A stretch of 64,000 bases of DNA from Pseudomonadota bacterium (GTDB taxonomy: Bacteria > Desulfobacterota > Desulfovibrionia > Desulfovibrionales > Desulfovibrionaceae), in contig JAEYTO010000041.1 of assembly GCA_023433925.1 (NCBI GenBank), positions 7,953 through 71,952 of the forward strand, given 5' to 3'. This document shows, piece after piece, positions 15,722 to 24,461 of this stretch; the stretch's first letter is position 1, and each line of letters starts with the position of its first letter. Made by a program: the position numbers and the translations under genes. Below the pieces are notes generated by a model that saw only the letters and a program-made list of their open reading frames with translations, made no database searches and had not been told where the DNA came from.

Positions 15722-16548
15722 AATCCATCGCCATCATCGCCGTCCTGCTGGCGGGCTTGGTCTTAGCCTACACGACCGGTGACTTCCCCGCCTGGGGCGA
15801 TCCCGAGTCTCCGGCCAGCCTGCATGTCTCGAACCGTTACATCGAGCAGAGCTACGAGCAGACGCGCACACCCAACGTCGTCACCGCCGTGCTGGCCGAC
15901 TATCGCGGCTTCGATACCATGTTCGAGACTATCGTCGTGTTCACCGCGGCCCTGTCCTGCTTCTTCATCCTGCGCCGACCGCGTCAGGAGTGCCTCCTGG
16001 ACTACTACTACTACCGGCATGTGCCGACAGGCCTTGTGGTGCGGGTCCGCTGGGCTTGCCCCACGCAGCCCGGTGGGGACTTCGAGCAGATCGACTCGGA
16101 CTGGACGCCCCAAGACGTGGTGGTCAGCACGGTCTGCCGACTGCTCATCCCGTTCATGCAGATCTTCGCGCTCTACGTGCTCGCCCATGGCCATTACAGC
16201 CCAGGCGGGGGCTTCCAGGCCGGCGTCATCTTCGCCGCGAGCTTCCTCCTCCTGGCCCTGTCCCATGACCTGCGCGCCGTCATCATGCGCTTCAGCGAGC
16301 GGCTCATGCACATCGTGGCCGCCGCCGGGGTGGCCATCTACGCGGGAGTAGGCTTCATCGCCCTGACCACGGGCTCGAACTTCCTGGACTACGGCGGACT
16401 GGCCGGGCTCCTGAGCATGGAAGTCGCCTCGGGCCACTCCCTTGGCATCCTCCTCGTGGAGACCGGCGTGGCCATGACTGTCTGCGCGGCCTTGGTCATG
16501 ATCTTCAAGCTGGTCTCCTCCCAAGGGACCATCAACGAGGGGCTCTAG
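15718..16548 (+). CDS. mnhB: MbhE-MnhB-type antiporter subunit
   Basis: A 276-residue membrane protein joins an MbhE-like N-terminal part (VLADYRGFDTMFETIVVFTA, residues about 59-78) to a MnhB domain whose hallmark GHYSPGGGFQAGVIFAASFL lies near residue 158. The MnhB domain contributes to the cation channel of the complex. The start is inferred as TTG at 15718, overlapping the previous stop, because GAGGAGG at 15703-15709 is correctly spaced; no in-frame ATG precedes the conserved region. Between the two domains sits a hydrophilic insert (about residues 95-135, with a Tyr run and acidic residues) that I cannot match to a family. Confidence 0.8.
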   Translation: MKSIAIIAVLLAGLVLAYTTGDFPAWGDPESPASLHVSNRYIEQSYEQTRTPNVVTAVLADYRGFDTMFETIVVFTAALSCFFILRRPRQECLLDYYYYRHVPTGLVVRVRWACPTQPGGDFEQIDSDWTPQDVVVSTVCRLLIPFMQIFALYVLAHGHYSPGGGFQAGVIFAASFLLLALSHDLRAVIMRFSERLMHIVAAAGVAIYAGVGFIALTTGSNFLDYGGLAGLLSMEVASGHSLGILLVETGVAMTVCAALVMIFKLVSSQGTINEGL

Positions 16549-16549
16549 G

Positions 16550-16936
16550 ATGGAAGAACTCCTGAACCAGCTGATCGACAAGTTCAACTACTGGGCCTAC
16601 TTCGTGATCATGATGACTGGCATCTACGCCATGATTGTCAAGCGTAACCTCATGAAGAAGCTCATCGGCCTGAGCATCTTCCAGACATCGATCATGCTCT
16701 TCTATGTGGCCATAGGCTCCAAGAAGGGCGCGACAATCCCCATCCTAGCCAGTACGGCCCACGGCCAAATATCTTCCATTGACTACATCAACCCGCTGCC
16801 CCACGTGCTCATGCTCACGGCCATCGTCGTGTCCGTGGCCACGCTGGGCGTGGCGCTCTCGCTCACGCAGAGGCTCTACCGCAAGCACCAGACCCTCGAA
16901 GAGAACGAAATCCTCGACCAGATCAGGCGGTCCTGA
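16550..16936 (+). CDS. mnhC: Antiporter subunit C (MnhC/MrpC, NuoK-like)
   Basis: A 128-residue, three-helix subunit related to NuoK of complex I. It has the family pattern in which helix 1 ends GIYAMIVKRNLMKKLIGLSIFQ and helix 3 is preceded by INPLPHVLMLTAIVVSVATLGV. The conserved Asn-Pro-Leu-Pro-His loop is typical of MrpC. The ATG begins one base after the preceding stop, and the next gene starts two bases after its stop. Confidence 0.88.
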   Translation: MEELLNQLIDKFNYWAYFVIMMTGIYAMIVKRNLMKKLIGLSIFQTSIMLFYVAIGSKKGATIPILASTAHGQISSIDYINPLPHVLMLTAIVVSVATLGVALSLTQRLYRKHQTLEENEILDQIRRS

Positions 16937-16938
16937 GC

Positions 16939-18420
16939 ATGCACTACCAGATACTGGCTATCCTCCCGCTGCTTTTCGCCGCGCTTTTCGCGGCCATCAG
17001 CCCGTGGCTGGGCCGGCGCATGGAGTTCCCGGCGACCGTGGCGGCGCTGGGCATCTCGGTCTGGTCATCGGCGCAGATCCTCTTGGCCACCCTGGCCCAC
17101 GGGCCGGTGACCTACCTGCTCGGCGGCTGGAGTCCGCCCTGGGGCATCGTCTTCGTCGCCGACACGTTCACCGCAGCCATGCTCCTGCTCATGTCCGGCA
17201 TGGCCCTGCTCAACCTCCTGGGCAGCCGAAACCAGATCGAGCGGGAGTTCCCCGAGAAGACGCACGCCTTCTACGGCCTGTACCTGCTGACCACGGCCGG
17301 CCATCTGGGCATCCTGTCCACGGGCGACATCTTCAACCTCTACGTGCTCATCGAAGTCGCGGCGCTCAGCGGCTACGCACTGCTTTCCTGGGGCGGCGCC
17401 AGAGCGCAGCTCGCCAGCCTCAACTACCTGCTCATCGGCTCCGTGGGCGCGTCATTCTATCTGTTCGGCATCGGCTACCTCTACGTGAAGACCGGTTCCC
17501 TCAACATGGCCGACGTGGCCTCCATCCTGTCCACGCTGAGCGCCACGCCCGCCCTGGCCGGGGCCTTCGCCATCATCATGCTCGGCCTGTGGATCAAGAT
17601 GGCCCTGTTTCCGTTCCATGGTTGGCTGCCCGGCGCCTACGGGCAGTCCGCGACGGTCTCGGCGGCGCTCCTGGCGCCCATGACCACCAAGGTCATGGCC
17701 TACGTGGTTGTGCGCATGCTCATCACGGCCTTTCCTCCCGAGTTCGTGGCCTCCATGCCCGCCATCTCGACCATCGCGGTCTGGCTGGCCACGGCGGCCA
17801 TCGTGGCCGGAGCCCTGGCCGCTTTGGGCCAGAAAGACCTGCGCCGCATGCTATGCTTCATCCTCGTGGCCGAGGTCGGCTACATGGCCGGCGGGGCCTT
17901 CATCGGCAACCGCACGGCCATGACCGGCGCCATGCTGCACATCATCGCCGACGCGCTCATGACCCTGACCCTGTTCATGGCCGTGGGCAACATCGTGAGC
18001 AAGCGCGGCGGCCACGCATTCGCGGACATGAAAAAGCTCTTCCGCGACATGCCTTTCACCATGGCCGCCTTCGTCCTGGGCGCCATGTCCATGATCGGCG
18101 TGCCTCCCCTGTGCGGCTTCTTCAGCAAGTGGTACCTCGTCTCGGGTTCGCTCCAGGCGGGGCAGTACGCCTTCGCCTGCGCACTCATCTTCTCAAGCCT
18201 CATCAACGTGGTGCTCTTCTTCCGCGTCTTCGAGATCGGCTTCTTCGAGGATGACGCCGAGCACGGCCGTGGCCACACCGAGGCGGCCATGGACGAGGCG
18301 CACTGGTCCCGGTTGATTCCGCTGGCCGCCGCGGCCCTGATCCTCGTGGCCGTCGGCCTGACCACGGGCTTCATCGTGGAGCGGATCATCGGCCCGGCCA
18401 TACCCGGCTTCATCGCCTGA
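16939..18420 (+). CDS. mnhD: Antiporter subunit D (MnhD/MrpD, proton-translocating)
   Basis: This 493-residue polytopic protein of the NuoL/M/N-MrpA/D family forms the transmembrane ion path. Key residues are present: Glu in NLYVLIEVAALSGYALLS (helix 5 region) and Lys followed by the His motif in IKMALFPFHGWLPGAY (helix 7 region). About fourteen hydrophobic helices are visible. It is the first of three large D-type subunits in this operon and looks fully competent for proton transfer. Confidence 0.9.
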   Translation: MHYQILAILPLLFAALFAAISPWLGRRMEFPATVAALGISVWSSAQILLATLAHGPVTYLLGGWSPPWGIVFVADTFTAAMLLLMSGMALLNLLGSRNQIEREFPEKTHAFYGLYLLTTAGHLGILSTGDIFNLYVLIEVAALSGYALLSWGGARAQLASLNYLLIGSVGASFYLFGIGYLYVKTGSLNMADVASILSTLSATPALAGAFAIIMLGLWIKMALFPFHGWLPGAYGQSATVSAALLAPMTTKVMAYVVVRMLITAFPPEFVASMPAISTIAVWLATAAIVAGALAALGQKDLRRMLCFILVAEVGYMAGGAFIGNRTAMTGAMLHIIADALMTLTLFMAVGNIVSKRGGHAFADMKKLFRDMPFTMAAFVLGAMSMIGVPPLCGFFSKWYLVSGSLQAGQYAFACALIFSSLINVVLFFRVFEIGFFEDDAEHGRGHTEAAMDEAHWSRLIPLAAAALILVAVGLTTGFIVERIIGPAIPGFIA

Positions 18421-18436
18421 CAGGTGGGGTAAACAG

Positions 18437-19906
18437 ATGCAGACAATCTACACCATACAGCCCTTCCTGGCCGTGCTGGCCGCGCTGACGGCCGTGCCCG
18501 GCATCCTCTCGGCCTCGCGCGCGCCCAACGCCCGCGAGGGGTGGACCTTCTTCGCGGCCCTGCTCATGTTCGGACTAGTGTCCACCATGACCCCGGGAGT
18601 GCTGAACGGCCACGAGTACTACTTTCTCATCGCCCCGGTCATCCCGGGCGCGCCGCTGGCCCTGCGCGTGGACGCCATGGGCATGCTCTTCGCCCTGGTT
18701 TCCTCCACATTGTGGGTGGTCACCTCGGCCTACTCCATCGGCTACATGCGCGGGCTGAACGAGCACGCCCAGACGCGCTTCTTCAGCTTCTTCGCCCTGT
18801 CGCTCTTCGCTGCCGTGGGCGTGGCCTTCTCGGCCAACCTGCTGACCATGTACCTGTTCTACGAGCTGCTCTCCTTCGCCACGTACCCGCTGGTCACACA
18901 CCATCAGGACGGCGAGAGCAAGAATTCCGGCCGCAAGTACCTGACCTTCATCGTGGGCACCTCCATCGGCCTGGTGCTGCCGGCCATGATCCTGATCTAC
19001 AATCTCACGGGCACCCTGGACTTCCAGGCCGCCGGGGCCATAGGCCAGCACGCCTCGGTCACGCTGATGGCCGTGCTCCTGGTCGCTCTCCTGTTCGGCT
19101 TCGCCAAAGCCGGCCTCATGCCCGTGCACTCCTGGCTGCCTGCGGCCATGGTCGCGCCCACGCCGGTCAGCTCGCTTTTGCACGCCGTGGCCGTGGTCAA
19201 GGTGGGCGTGTTCTGCATCTACCGGGTGGTCACTGGCGTCTTCGGCCCCGAAACCCTGGCGGGCCTGGGACTGGGCGAAATCATCACCTTCGTGGCCGCG
19301 ACGACCATGACCGTGGCCTCGCTCATCGCCCTGACCCAGGATGGCCTCAAGCGGCGGCTGGCCTTCTCGACCATCGGCCAACTCTCGTACATCGTGCTCG
19401 GCGCGGGCCTGCTCAACGCCGCGGGCATGACCGGCGGCCTCCTGCACATCGCCATGCACGCCTTCGGCAAGATCACCCTGTTCTTCTGCGCCGGGGCCAT
19501 CTTCGTGGCCACGGGCGAGAAGTACATCAGCAAGATGTCCGGCATCGGCCGGCGCATGCCGCTCACCATGCTGGCCTTCTTCATCGGCAGTCTATCCATC
19601 ATAGGCATCCCGCCCACGGGGGGCTTCCTGAGCAAGTGGAACCTGCTCATGGGTTGCATCACCGGCGAGCACTGGGTCCTGGCCGGCGTACTCGTGTTCA
19701 GCTCGCTGCTTAACGCGGCCTACTTCCTGCCCATCGCCTACCGGGCCTTTTTCTGCCCGCTCGACCAGTGCGTCCACTCCGGCCCGGTTCGCGAGGCGCC
19801 GATCCTGTGCGTTGCCCCGCCGCTGGTCACCGCGGGCCTGTCCGTGGCCGTGTTCTTCTACCCGGACATCTTCCTGGGCTTGGCCCGCATGGCCGCAGGC
19901 TCATAA
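18437..19906 (+). CDS. Second large antiporter subunit (NuoL/MrpD family)
   Basis: This 489-residue protein is again of the proton-conducting membrane transporter family. The helix-5 Glu (TMYLFYELLSFATYPLVTHH) and helix-7 Lys with downstream His (FAKAGLMPVHSWLPAAMVAP) are both retained, as is PTPVSSLLHAVAVVKVGVF. Its length and motifs fall between MrpD and the core of MrpA/NuoL, without the long MrpA tail, whose MbhD/MbhE parts are separate genes upstream. The ribosome-binding site is GGTGGGG. Confidence 0.88.
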   Translation: MQTIYTIQPFLAVLAALTAVPGILSASRAPNAREGWTFFAALLMFGLVSTMTPGVLNGHEYYFLIAPVIPGAPLALRVDAMGMLFALVSSTLWVVTSAYSIGYMRGLNEHAQTRFFSFFALSLFAAVGVAFSANLLTMYLFYELLSFATYPLVTHHQDGESKNSGRKYLTFIVGTSIGLVLPAMILIYNLTGTLDFQAAGAIGQHASVTLMAVLLVALLFGFAKAGLMPVHSWLPAAMVAPTPVSSLLHAVAVVKVGVFCIYRVVTGVFGPETLAGLGLGEIITFVAATTMTVASLIALTQDGLKRRLAFSTIGQLSYIVLGAGLLNAAGMTGGLLHIAMHAFGKITLFFCAGAIFVATGEKYISKMSGIGRRMPLTMLAFFIGSLSIIGIPPTGGFLSKWNLLMGCITGEHWVLAGVLVFSSLLNAAYFLPIAYRAFFCPLDQCVHSGPVREAPILCVAPPLVTAGLSVAVFFYPDIFLGLARMAAGS

Positions 19907-19915
19907 GGGGGGGAC

Positions 19916-20167
19916 ATGCAGAAAAAGAAGGATTTCGACTTCTTCGACAAACCCAAGAACAGGAAGCTCCTTTGGTTTCTGCTCTGGGTCACTTGCGGCT
20001 TGACCGTGGTCCTCGAGCTCGTGGCCCATCCCGTGCATCACTTCGGCTTCGCCGATATATTCGGCTTCAACGCGATCTTGGGCTTCGTGGCCTGCGCGCT
20101 GCTCATCCTCCTCGCCAAGCTGCTCGGCTTCTTCCTCAAAAAGCCCGAGGACTACTATCATGAATAA
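19916..20167 (+). CDS. Small two-helix membrane protein within the antiporter operon
   Basis: An 83-residue protein begins with a charged N-terminus (MQKKKDFDFFDKPKNRK) followed by two helices (LLWFLLWVTCGLTVVLELV and FNAILGFVACALLILLAKLL) and ends FFLKKPEDYYHE. A strong GGGGGG site precedes it, and its stop overlaps the next start by 8 bp, so it is very probably translated as a component of the complex. I do not recognise a named family. A conserved Glu-x-x-x-His-Pro pattern in the first helix/loop may be functional. Confidence 0.75.
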   Translation: MQKKKDFDFFDKPKNRKLLWFLLWVTCGLTVVLELVAHPVHHFGFADIFGFNAILGFVACALLILLAKLLGFFLKKPEDYYHE

Positions 20168-21932
20168 CCTGGCTCCATTCGCCCTGTTCATGGGCGGGGC
20201 TCTGGCCCTGCCCTTGTTCACCGGCCGCATGCGCAACTGGATGCTGCTCGCGCTCGCCGCCCTGGGCTTCGCGGCGGTGTACTCCCTGGAGCCGGGCACG
20301 ACTCTCAGCGTGCCCTTCCTGGGACAGGAACTCCAGCTCCTGCGCGTGGACAAGCTCTCCAAGGTCTTCGGCTACGTGTTCACCCTGAACGCCTTCGCGG
20401 CCTTCCTGTTCGCCTTCAAGCTCGACGACGCGCGCCAGCACGTTGCGGCCCTGCTCTACATGGGCGCCTCGCTGGGCGCGGTCTTCGCCGGCGACCTGAT
20501 CTCCCTGTACGTGTTCTGGGAGATCATGGCCGTGGCCTCGACCTTCCTCATTCTGGCGCGCGGCACCAAGGCGGCCTGCGCGGCAGGCTTCCGCTACGTC
20601 ATGGTGCACCTGTTCGGCGGCCTGTGCCTGCTCATCGGCATCATTCTGCACGTCAGCGCCACGGGCTCCATCGCCTTCGAGGCCATGACCCAGCAGACGC
20701 CAGGCACCTGGCTCATGCTCCTGGGCATCCTGGTCAACGCCTCGGCCTTCCCCTTCTCCAGCTGGCTCTCGGACGCCTACCCCGAGTCCACGGTGACCGG
20801 CGGCGTGATCCTCTCGGCCTACACGACCAAGACGGCGGTCTACGCCCTGCTGCGGGCCTACCCTGGCTGGGACATCCTCATCGTCATCGGCTGCGTAATG
20901 GTCATCTACGGCATCATCTACGCCCTGCTCGAAAACGACATGCGCCGCATCCTGGCCTATTCCATCACCAACCAGGTGGGCTTCATGGTCACGGGCGCGG
21001 GCATCGGCACGGCCATGGCCATCAATGGCGCGGCCGCCCACGCCTTCTGCCACATCATCTACAAGGCCCTCCTGTGGATGTCCGCCGGCGCGGTGCTGGC
21101 CATGACCGGTCGCAGCAAGTGCACAGAACTTGGCGGGCTGTACAAGTCCATGCCCCTGACCATGATCTTCGGCACCATCGGCGCACTGGCCATCTCCTCC
21201 TTCCCGGCCACGAGCGGCTTCACGAGCAAGTCGCTCATCATCATGAGCGCCGCGGACCAGCACCTGGCCTGGGCCTGGCTGGCCCTGGAGATCGCCTCGG
21301 CCGGCGTGTTCCTCCACGCGGGCATCAAGTTCCCGTTCTTTGTCTTCTTCAACGTGGACCGCGGCCTGCGCCCCGAGGAGGCGCCCGTGAACATGCAGCT
21401 GGCCATGGGCCTGCTGGCCTTCCTGTGCATTTTCCTAGGCGTGTATCCCGAGCCGCTCTATGCCATCCTGCCGTTCGAGGTCGAATCCGGCTTCAGCGTG
21501 TACAGCGCGGGCTCGGTCCTGGGACAGCTCCAGCTGCTCATGTTCTCAGCTCTGGTCTTTTTCCTCTTCCTGCCGCTGCTCAAGCGCACGGACACCATCG
21601 CCCTGGAAGTGGACTGGCTCTACCGCAGAGGCGGACAGATGTTCTACTCGGCCGCCGACAAGATCTTCAACGGCATCAATGCCGCGAGCGCCCGCGCCAC
21701 CGGCTCCCTTGTCGCCGGGGTGGCCGCGTTCTGCGCCGCCGCGCCGAGCGTGGCCGCCCAGATCGTCACCGCTCCCGTGAACTGGCTGGCCGGCCCCGAC
21801 CGCAGGACCGGAGCGGCCTGGAAGGCCCTGGTCCAGGACGCCCTGGACACCGGTACGGTACCCTCGGGCGCGACCCTGCTCGCCATCACCCTTGGCCTGG
21901 CCGGCATGGTGGCCGTGGCCCTGTTCCTCTAG
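20160..21932 (+). CDS. Third large antiporter subunit (MrpD family) with altered helix-7 motif
   Basis: This 590-residue polytopic protein of the same transporter family has the helix-5 Glu (SLYVFWEIMAVASTFLI). In the place where the other two have Lys and His (KxxxxPFHGW / KAGLMPVHSW), this one reads VNASAFPFSSWLSDAYPEST, so both residues are changed. A Lys-Thr pair in AYTTKTAVYALLRAY remains. It has about 100 extra residues at the C-terminus, with a final helix near the end. It might be a structural or sodium-selective subunit rather than a simple proton channel; this is inference. It overlaps the small membrane protein by 8 bp. Confidence 0.87.
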   Translation: MNNLAPFALFMGGALALPLFTGRMRNWMLLALAALGFAAVYSLEPGTTLSVPFLGQELQLLRVDKLSKVFGYVFTLNAFAAFLFAFKLDDARQHVAALLYMGASLGAVFAGDLISLYVFWEIMAVASTFLILARGTKAACAAGFRYVMVHLFGGLCLLIGIILHVSATGSIAFEAMTQQTPGTWLMLLGILVNASAFPFSSWLSDAYPESTVTGGVILSAYTTKTAVYALLRAYPGWDILIVIGCVMVIYGIIYALLENDMRRILAYSITNQVGFMVTGAGIGTAMAINGAAAHAFCHIIYKALLWMSAGAVLAMTGRSKCTELGGLYKSMPLTMIFGTIGALAISSFPATSGFTSKSLIIMSAADQHLAWAWLALEIASAGVFLHAGIKFPFFVFFNVDRGLRPEEAPVNMQLAMGLLAFLCIFLGVYPEPLYAILPFEVESGFSVYSAGSVLGQLQLLMFSALVFFLFLPLLKRTDTIALEVDWLYRRGGQMFYSAADKIFNGINAASARATGSLVAGVAAFCAAAPSVAAQIVTAPVNWLAGPDRRTGAAWKALVQDALDTGTVPSGATLLAITLGLAGMVAVALFL

Positions 21933-21957
21933 GCGTCAATCCCAAGGAGCACAGTGC

Positions 21958-22437
21958 ATGAGCCTCATAATCGACCCCAAGCGTTTTCCGGTGCTGCGTA
22001 ATGTCGAGGACCGCATCGTGCACGCCCTCAACGAGGCGGCCAGCGTGCGGAAATACAGCCGCGGCGAGATCGTCTTCCAGCGCGGCGAAGTGGCCAAGGC
22101 CCTCTACTTCATCACGGCCGGCAAGGCCTTGTTCCAGGCCGAGGCCAAACAAGGCATGACCGTGTTCCTGGGCGCCGTGAGGCCGGGCTACGTGTTCGGC
22201 TGGTCGGCGGTATTTCCAGGCCACAAGCACCACCACCACGTGGTCTGCGCCGAGAACTCCAAGATCGCCGAAGTCCCGTCCGAAGACCTGCGAAAGATCC
22301 TGGAATCGAACCAGTGCGGCGGCTACATGCTTCTGCGCAACATCTTCCAATTGGCCAACGAGCGTCTTGAGCTACGCACGGACCAACTGCTCAAGGTCTT
22401 CGAATCCAACCCGCAGATGGAAAATCTCCAATCCTGA
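21958..22437 (+). CDS. Cyclic-nucleotide-binding-domain protein without DNA-binding domain
   Basis: This 159-residue protein is a single cNMP-binding beta-roll domain (YSRGEIVFQRGEVAKALYFI near residue 37, then GYVFGWSAVFPGHKHHHHVV). The usual phosphate-binding cassette with Arg is poorly matched, so ligand binding is uncertain. There is no helix-turn-helix; a C-terminal helix follows. The ATG at 21958 with AAGGAG upstream is preferred over an earlier in-frame ATG inside the antiporter gene. It is 25 bp downstream of the antiporter genes and just before a strong terminator, so it is the last cistron and may regulate the transporter. Confidence 0.8.
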   Translation: MSLIIDPKRFPVLRNVEDRIVHALNEAASVRKYSRGEIVFQRGEVAKALYFITAGKALFQAEAKQGMTVFLGAVRPGYVFGWSAVFPGHKHHHHVVCAENSKIAEVPSEDLRKILESNQCGGYMLLRNIFQLANERLELRTDQLLKVFESNPQMENLQS

Positions 22438-22460
22438 TCCATTTGCCTGCCCCCGACCCG

Positions 22461-22497
22461 CGGGCGTTCCGGGAAGGATCCGGGACGCCCGTTTTTT
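22461..22497 (+). terminator. Intrinsic terminator of the antiporter operon
   Basis: A 12-bp stem CGGGCGTTCCGG / CCGGGACGCCCG (one T-G pair) is directly followed by TTTTTT. It lies 23 bases after the stop codon of the cNMP-binding gene. Confidence 0.85.
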
Positions 22498-22528
22498 GTG
22501 TCACGCTCTTTTCCTCTTTACTTCTTTC

Positions 22529-22547
22529 GGACAATGGATAATTGTCC
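22529..22547 (+). promoter_or_regulatory. Inverted repeat in the DEAD-box helicase upstream region
   Basis: GGACAAT and ATTGTCC form a perfect 7-bp inverted repeat around GGATA, in an AT-richer stretch 173-191 bases before the helicase start. GATAAT inside it could serve as a -10. It may be an operator or a leader hairpin of a cold-regulated gene; the evidence is the symmetry alone. Confidence 0.3.
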
Positions 22548-22719
22548 GCATCGAAGCTCCGCGACCGGATCCGTTTCCGGCACACCGGCCATCCCCTCCC
22601 GTCAGCGCCGATCCACACTGATCGTCACGATTCGACCTGAGGCCGCCGTCCGCGGCGCAAATGCCCGGACTGGCGTCAGCCAACAGCATTCTTTTTCCTT
22701 TTCAACCCAAGGACATCTT

Positions 22720-24408
22720 GTGAGTTTTGATTCCTTTTCCCTTGACCAGCGCATCCGCGCCGGCATCATCGCCGCCGGCTACACGACCCCGACCCCCATC
22801 CAGACCCGCGCCATCCCCGCGGTCCTCGCCGGCAAGGACGTCATGGGCTTGGCTCAGACCGGCACCGGCAAGACGGCTGCCTTCGTGCTCCCGCTGCTTC
22901 AGCGCCTGCTCGACGCCAAGGCCGGCACGCGCGGCCCGATCCGCGTGCTCGTGCTGGCGCCGACCCGCGAGCTGGCCGTGCAGATACACGAAACCTTTGT
23001 CGACCTGGGCAAGCAGACCGGCTTCCGCAGCACCGTGGTCATCGGCGGCGTGGGCCAGACGCCCCAGGTCAATGCCGCACGCCAGGCCACTGTTCTCGTG
23101 GCCTGCCCAGGACGGCTGCTCGACCTTCTCAATCAGCGCCTCGTGGACCTCTCGGCCGTCTCGGCCCTGATCCTGGACGAGGCCGACCGCATGTTCGACA
23201 TGGGCTTTTTGCCGGACGTGAAGAAGATCATGGCCAAGCTGCCCAGGCAGCGCCAGACGCTGCTCTTCTCGGCCACCATGCCCACCGAGGTGCGCGCCCT
23301 GGCCGAATCCGTGCTGCACGACCCCGTTGTGGTCCAGGTCTCCAATACCGCGCCCGCGGCCACCATCAGCCACGCCATCTATCCCGTGGCCTCCAGCCGC
23401 AAGCAGGACCTGCTGGAAAAGCTTCTGGCCGGCATCGGCCAGGGCTCGGCCCTGGTCTTCACGCGCACCAAGCACCGCGCCAAGGGCCTGGCCAAGAAGC
23501 TGGCTGGCAGCGGCTTCGCCGCCACGGCGCTCCAGGGCAACCTGTCCCAGAACAAGCGCCAAGAGGCCATGGACGGCTTCAAGAACGGCTCGTACCGGGT
23601 CATGGTGGCCACGGACATCGCGGCCCGCGGCATCGATTGCGAGCGCGTGTCCCTGGTGGTCAACTTCGACCTGCCCGACACGGCCGAGGCCTATACGCAC
23701 CGCATCGGCCGCACGGGCCGCGCCGAGCGCAGCGGCCAGGCCGTGAGCCTGGTGGCCCCCGAGGACGAGGGTCAGGCCCGCTTCATCGAGCGCGCCCTGA
23801 ACATGCGCATCGAGCGCAAGCGCATGGACGGCTTCGCCGACGCCCAGGCCGGCGCCCAGCAAGCCGGGGATCAGGTCCGCGCAAGCCAGGGACGCTCCGG
23901 CCAAAATCGTTCCGACCAGAACCGTTCCGGCCAGAACCGCTCGGGCCAAGGCCGTTCAAACCAGGAAAGCTCCGCTCGGGGACGCTCGGGCCAGGCCCGC
24001 TCCGTGCAGGAACGCTCCAGCCATGACCGTGCGCCCGCTGCCGCGTCACGTGGAGACCTTCAAGCGGCCGCGACCAAGAGCCTGCTCCCGACCCGCTCGG
24101 GCGCCAGGGCCCAGGAGCAAGGCCACGCCAAGCCCACGCCCGGAGCCAAGGCCGGGGAAGCCCGGCCCAGGGCTGCCGCTCCCGCGGACAAGCCCGGCCA
24201 TGTTGCCGAGCGTAACGGCCAGGCGCGGGGAGACAACGGCAACCGCGCCAGGCGCTCCGACTCCGGCGAGGACCGCTGGTCAAAGGCCTGGTCCAAGGTA
24301 CTGCCCTCGCCCGTCGGGGATGGCTCCGCCGACCGCCGCGCCCGAGAAGCCCGCCAGGCGGCGAAGCCCGGCCGCCCCTCCCGGCGTTCCGCACACCCCG
24401 GCGAATGA
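22720..24408 (+). CDS. DEAD-box RNA helicase (RhlE-like) with repetitive C-terminal tail
   Basis: This ATP-dependent RNA helicase has 562 residues. All core motifs are visible: Q motif TPTPIQTRAIP (23-33), Walker A AQTGTGKT (Lys51), PTRELAVQ, DEAD box LILDEADRMF, FSATMP, TDIAARGID and HRIGRTGR. The start is inferred as GTG at 22720 because AAGGA lies six bases upstream and the family begins SFDSFSLD. After residue ~390 the protein becomes low-complexity, with five-residue units of the type R-S-x-Q-x encoded by 15-bp repeats (about 23893-24024), then Ala/Pro/Arg-rich sequence, probably an RNA-binding tail. It is likely involved in ribosome assembly or RNA turnover at low temperature, as in RhlE relatives. 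Confidence 0.92.
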   Translation: MSFDSFSLDQRIRAGIIAAGYTTPTPIQTRAIPAVLAGKDVMGLAQTGTGKTAAFVLPLLQRLLDAKAGTRGPIRVLVLAPTRELAVQIHETFVDLGKQTGFRSTVVIGGVGQTPQVNAARQATVLVACPGRLLDLLNQRLVDLSAVSALILDEADRMFDMGFLPDVKKIMAKLPRQRQTLLFSATMPTEVRALAESVLHDPVVVQVSNTAPAATISHAIYPVASSRKQDLLEKLLAGIGQGSALVFTRTKHRAKGLAKKLAGSGFAATALQGNLSQNKRQEAMDGFKNGSYRVMVATDIAARGIDCERVSLVVNFDLPDTAEAYTHRIGRTGRAERSGQAVSLVAPEDEGQARFIERALNMRIERKRMDGFADAQAGAQQAGDQVRASQGRSGQNRSDQNRSGQNRSGQGRSNQESSARGRSGQARSVQERSSHDRAPAAASRGDLQAAATKSLLPTRSGARAQEQGHAKPTPGAKAGEARPRAAAPADKPGHVAERNGQARGDNGNRARRSDSGEDRWSKAWSKVLPSPVGDGSADRRAREARQAAKPGRPSRRSAHPGE

Positions 24409-24433
24409 TCTTCGGCTGATCAAGCCAGCTCCC

Positions 24434-24461
24434 AAGCGCCCCGGTCACGGCCGGGGCGCTT
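24434..24461. terminator. Hairpin downstream of the helicase gene
   Basis: AAGCGCCCCGG pairs with CCGGGGCGCTT in an 11-bp perfect stem with a six-base loop, 25 bases after the stop codon. The T-tract is short (TTT), so it is a moderate terminator candidate. Confidence 0.5.

Noticed and set aside
23893..24024. Tandem repeats considered as a CRISPR-like array
   Set aside because: Units are 15 bp, contiguous without spacers and in frame within a helicase C-terminus.
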